7,130 nt of DNA from the NCBI GenBank assembly GCA_947453875.1, contig CANGIH010000123.1:1-7130 (forward strand), in the 5' to 3' direction. Origin of the DNA: Planctomycetaceae bacterium. Its GTDB lineage: Bacteria > Planctomycetota > Planctomycetia > Pirellulales > UBA1268. The notes beneath the pieces are model-generated. The model searched no databases, had not been told where the DNA came from, and saw only the letters and a program-made list of their open reading frames with translations. Below, piece after piece: positions 4,507 through 7,130 of this stretch (position 1 is the stretch's first letter; every line of letters begins with the position of its first letter). The translations under genes were made by a program, and so were the position numbers.

Positions 4507-6963
4507 ATGGAACTGGAATCCCTCCTGCCGACCCTCCTTGGACTGGCGTGGCTGCTGCCGCTGGCGTCCTTCATCGTGATCCTTTTTGCCGGTCCTCGGC
4601 TGGGGCATCATGGGAAGGGGGCTGCCGGAATGGCCACGGCGGCCATCGTCGGCTCGTTCGTCCTTTCCCTGATGGCTTTTCTCTCCTGGGTCGCCCAGCA
4701 CCCCGTCAGGGTTGCTGCCCACGGCGACCACGCCGGCGCCCATGCGTCTGTCGACGGCAGTCATGCCACAGCTGGTCATGGCGATGGCAGTCATGGCGAT
4801 GGCAGTCATGGGCATGCCGATGCCGGGCATGGGGCAGGCGCCTCACCGCACTACTCCGGCGACTGGTACACGCTGTACGAAGGAGGGGCCCTGAGGCTCT
4901 CCGTCGGTTGGTACATCGACGCCCTGACGGTGCTGATGTTCGTGATGATCACCTTCATCGCGACCTGCGTGCACCTCTACGCGTCGGGCTACATGCATGA
5001 TGAGTTGCACGACGTGACCGACCATGAGGTCCATCTCGCTGCTGGGGGTGATCTGCATCGGCCCGGGCGATTCCATCGGTTTTTCCAGGCGCTGTCGCTC
5101 TTCTGCTTCTCGATGCTCGGCATCGTGATCGCCGGAAATCTGGCGATGGTGTTCATCTTCTGGGAACTCGTCGGCATCTGCTCCTGGTTCCTGATCGGCT
5201 TCTATTACGAGCGAACGAGTGCCTCGAATGCGGCCAACAAGGCGTTCATCGTCAACCGAATCGGCGACTTCGGCATGTTGATCGGTTTGATGGCACTCTG
5301 GGGGGCACTCGGGACCCTCCACTTCGCCGACTCGATCGGCACAGACGGTCATGCACGCCCGGGGTTGTTTTCCCAGGTGCGTCCGGCCGTCACCGGCCAT
5401 GCCCAGTGGGTGCCTGATGGAATGGTGAAGTTCGCTGCGGCCGACCGCATCGGCAGGATTCTGAAGGACCATGCCTCCGAACCGATGGCCGGTGTCGAGG
5501 AAGTCGAGGCCACGGTCGACACCTGGCGTGATCAGGGATTCGGGCGGTGGCTGCTGCTTGTGGCCGGCCTGGGGATTTTTTGCGGGTGCGTCGGCAAGAG
5601 CGCCCAATTTCCACTCTTCGTCTGGCTCCCGGATGCGATGGCTGGACCGACTCCGGTCTCGGCTCTCGTTCACTCCGCGACGATGGTCGCGGCAGGTGTC
5701 TATCTCGTGGGGCGTTTCTATCCAGTCCTCACTCCCGATGCGCTTCTAGTGATCGCGTATGTCGGAGCGATCACGCTCTTCATCTCGGCGACAATCGCCC
5801 TGGTGGCCAACGACATCAAGCGAGTGCTCGCCTACTCCACCGTCAGCCAGTTGGGTTACATGATGCTCGCGCGCGGTGTGGGCGGGTGGCTGGCGGGACT
5901 GTTCCACCTGGTCACCCATGCGTTTTTCAAGAGTCTTCTCTTCCTCTGCTCCGGGTCGGTGATCCACGCATGCCACACCAACGACATGCGGAAGATGGGG
6001 GGCCTTTCCAAGGTCATGCCATGGACGGCAGGAACCATGCTCGTCGGTTGCCTGGCGATCATCGGGGCAGGGATCCCCTTTGCGGACATCGGGTTGAGTG
6101 GCTACTACTCGAAGGACTCGATCCTCGCCCAAGCCCTGCTTTTCTCGCGGGTCAATCCCGCCCACTCGATCCTGTTCTATGCAGTGGCGGGTGGGGCGGC
6201 CCTGACGGCGTTCTACATGTTCAGGCTCTGGTTCATGACGTTCGCGGGCGAACCCCGCGATCATCACGCTCACGAGCACGCTCACGAGTCGCCGCCGGTG
6301 ATGGTCTATCCGCTTGTCGCCCTGGCCGTGCTCGCGGTGGTGGCCGGTTGGACGCTGCCCGGTGGATTCGGCATCGCGAACATGATTGAGCAGGCCCGTC
6401 CGGCGGGCACTGGCGGCGAGGAAGTCGGTGGGCTTCTTTTCCGCCCATTCACCATCCCGGCGGAACACGAGAGCCACGAGCATGCAATCCATGTCACGGC
6501 CTCACTCGTGGCGTTTGCAACCGCGGCCAGTGGCGTCCTCCTCGCTGCGGCGATGTATGTGTGGCGTGTCATCTCGCCGTCGGTCGTGGCTGCGATGCTC
6601 ATGCCGCTCTACACGTTCCTCGCCAATCGCTGGTACTTCGACGAACTCTATCGATTCCTGTTCGTGAAGCCGATTCTCGCCCTTTCCGGACTCGCCAGCG
6701 CCACCGACAAGGGGCTGATCGACCGCTTCATCGAGGGGCTCGCGTGGGGGGCCAGGCAGATCGCCAATTTCGACGCCTGGATCGATCGCACCGTCATCGA
6801 CGGAGTGGTCAACGGCACCGCTTCCGCCACATGGAACGCCGGCCTCGAACTCAAAAAATTGCAGACTGGGCACCTCCGCCAGTATGTGATGTTCATTGCT
6901 CTCGGGACCGTCGCCCTGTTCGTGCTGGCGAGCCTGCTGTTCCGCGCTTCGTTGGCTGGCTGA
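4507..6963 (+). CDS. nuoL: NADH-quinone oxidoreductase subunit L, enlarged
   Basis: NuoL is the distal antiporter-like proton pump of complex I and carries the long lateral helix. Key pump residues are all present: Glu220 in F-W-E-L-V-G, Asp254, Lys364 in G-K-S-A-Q-F-P, His389, His467 and His471 with Lys475 in T-H-A-F-F-K, and Lys536 in Y-Y-S-K-D. By motif these match Escherichia coli Glu144, Asp178, Lys229, His254, His334, His338, Lys342 and Lys399. The C-terminal part has L-A-N-R-W-Y-F-D-E-L-Y at about 705-715, D-K-G-L-I-D-R-F and a last helix at about 793-812, so the lateral helix is complete. The protein is 818 residues against 613 in E. coli. The excess is in hydrophilic insertions: a His-rich stretch at 65-115, a second His cluster at 164-190, a charged segment at about 276-345 and extra residues near 630-660. 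No Shine-Dalgarno sequence precedes the ATG. Confidence 0.97.
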   Translation: MELESLLPTLLGLAWLLPLASFIVILFAGPRLGHHGKGAAGMATAAIVGSFVLSLMAFLSWVAQHPVRVAAHGDHAGAHASVDGSHATAGHGDGSHGDGSHGHADAGHGAGASPHYSGDWYTLYEGGALRLSVGWYIDALTVLMFVMITFIATCVHLYASGYMHDELHDVTDHEVHLAAGGDLHRPGRFHRFFQALSLFCFSMLGIVIAGNLAMVFIFWELVGICSWFLIGFYYERTSASNAANKAFIVNRIGDFGMLIGLMALWGALGTLHFADSIGTDGHARPGLFSQVRPAVTGHAQWVPDGMVKFAAADRIGRILKDHASEPMAGVEEVEATVDTWRDQGFGRWLLLVAGLGIFCGCVGKSAQFPLFVWLPDAMAGPTPVSALVHSATMVAAGVYLVGRFYPVLTPDALLVIAYVGAITLFISATIALVANDIKRVLAYSTVSQLGYMMLARGVGGWLAGLFHLVTHAFFKSLLFLCSGSVIHACHTNDMRKMGGLSKVMPWTAGTMLVGCLAIIGAGIPFADIGLSGYYSKDSILAQALLFSRVNPAHSILFYAVAGGAALTAFYMFRLWFMTFAGEPRDHHAHEHAHESPPVMVYPLVALAVLAVVAGWTLPGGFGIANMIEQARPAGTGGEEVGGLLFRPFTIPAEHESHEHAIHVTASLVAFATAASGVLLAAAMYVWRVISPSVVAAMLMPLYTFLANRWYFDELYRFLFVKPILALSGLASATDKGLIDRFIEGLAWGARQIANFDAWIDRTVIDGVVNGTASATWNAGLELKKLQTGHLRQYVMFIALGTVALFVLASLLFRASLAG
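4780..4809 (+). repeat. 15-bp tandem repeat inside nuoL encoding a His-Gly-Asp-Gly-Ser unit
   Basis: GGCGATGGCAGTCAT occurs twice back to back (4780-4794 and 4795-4809). A shortened, one-base-changed relative, GACGGCAGTCAT, lies upstream at 4753-4764. The unit length is a multiple of three, so copy changes keep the frame; each copy adds Gly-Asp-Gly-Ser-His. It builds part of the His-rich insertion of NuoL. Confidence 0.85.
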
Positions 6964-7021
6964 CGGCTCCTCCACCCTGAATTTCATTCCCTCTCCTGAC
7001 CTCGCCCGGACCACTCCGCCC

Positions 7022-7130
7022 ATGGGAATCGCACCGACCATCGCCCTGGCCCAGCCCGCCTTCTGGCCGCTGACGCTGATCCTCTTCCTCCCGGCCATCG
7101 TCGCCGCTCTTCTCGCCCTTCCGCTGATCC
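7022..7130 (+). CDS. nuoM: NADH-quinone oxidoreductase subunit M, N-terminal fragment
   Basis: Only the first 36 codons are inside the window. They encode a short polar start followed by a hydrophobic helix, with L-T-L-I-L-F-L-P-A-I-V-A-A-L-L at about residues 18-32. This resembles the first helix of NuoM, the middle antiporter-like proton pump. The identification rests on this resemblance and on position: nuoM normally follows nuoL. The gap after nuoL is 58 nt without a Shine-Dalgarno sequence or terminator-like hairpin. No pump residues are reached, so a different NuoL/M/N-type subunit cannot be formally excluded. Confidence 0.8.
   Translation, partial: MGIAPTIALAQPAFWPLTLILFLPAIVAALLALPLI

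Noticed and set aside
4753..4809. Repeats in nuoL as a CRISPR or mobile-element signature
   Set aside because: The units are short, directly adjacent and in frame, with no spacers or terminal inverted repeats; they are a coding tandem repeat.
5746..6492. Long - strand open frame opposite nuoL (also 4843-5673)
   Set aside because: Highly charged, low-information translation antisense to a secure gene; typical GC-rich shadow.

Overview
The window is a stretch of a respiratory complex I (proton-pumping NADH:quinone oxidoreductase, Nuo/NDH-1) operon. All recognisable genes lie on the + strand in the order nuoC, nuoD, nuoH, nuoJ, nuoK, nuoL and the first 36 codons of nuoM. Packing is tight: nuoJ and nuoK share an ATGA overlap, nuoK and nuoL are 19 nt apart, and no unrelated gene interrupts the series. 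The DNA is GC-rich with G/C-biased third positions. The GC content, several starts without Shine-Dalgarno sequences, long insertions in NuoL and NuoD, and an operon without nuoEFG together suggest an uncultured or poorly studied bacterium, perhaps of the Planctomycetota. That placement is inference; there is no rRNA or other marker here.

Layout. Positions 1-41 hold the end of the upstream region (probably nuoB) and the nuoC ribosome binding site. 42-572 is nuoC and 657-1865 nuoD; together they form the 30K/49K part of the quinone-reducing peripheral arm. 1866-2039 is the longest gap. It contains an operator-like dyad and a strong 14-bp hairpin close to the nuoH start. 2040-3266 is nuoH, the membrane subunit at the quinone chamber. 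3328-4098 is nuoJ and 4095-4487 nuoK, small membrane subunits joining the quinone site to the pumps. 4507-6963 is nuoL, an antiporter-like pump module with the lateral helix, enlarged to 818 residues by hydrophilic insertions, one of them histidine-rich and built partly from a 15-bp tandem repeat. nuoM starts at 7022 and runs off the window.

Working together: NuoC and NuoD take electrons from the Fe-S chain to quinone at the NuoD/NuoH interface. NuoH, J and K pass the resulting conformational or electrostatic change along the membrane arm, and NuoL and NuoM translocate protons. The usual nuoE, nuoF and nuoG between D and H, and nuoI between H and J, are absent. The peripheral-arm subunits must be encoded elsewhere, or an alternative electron-input module is used; lack of NuoI at this site is less usual than lack of EFG.

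I see no mobile element, CRISPR array, RNA gene or defence system. This is core energy metabolism. The points worth a second look are the gene content, the nuoD-nuoH gap, and the lineage-specific insertions and tails.
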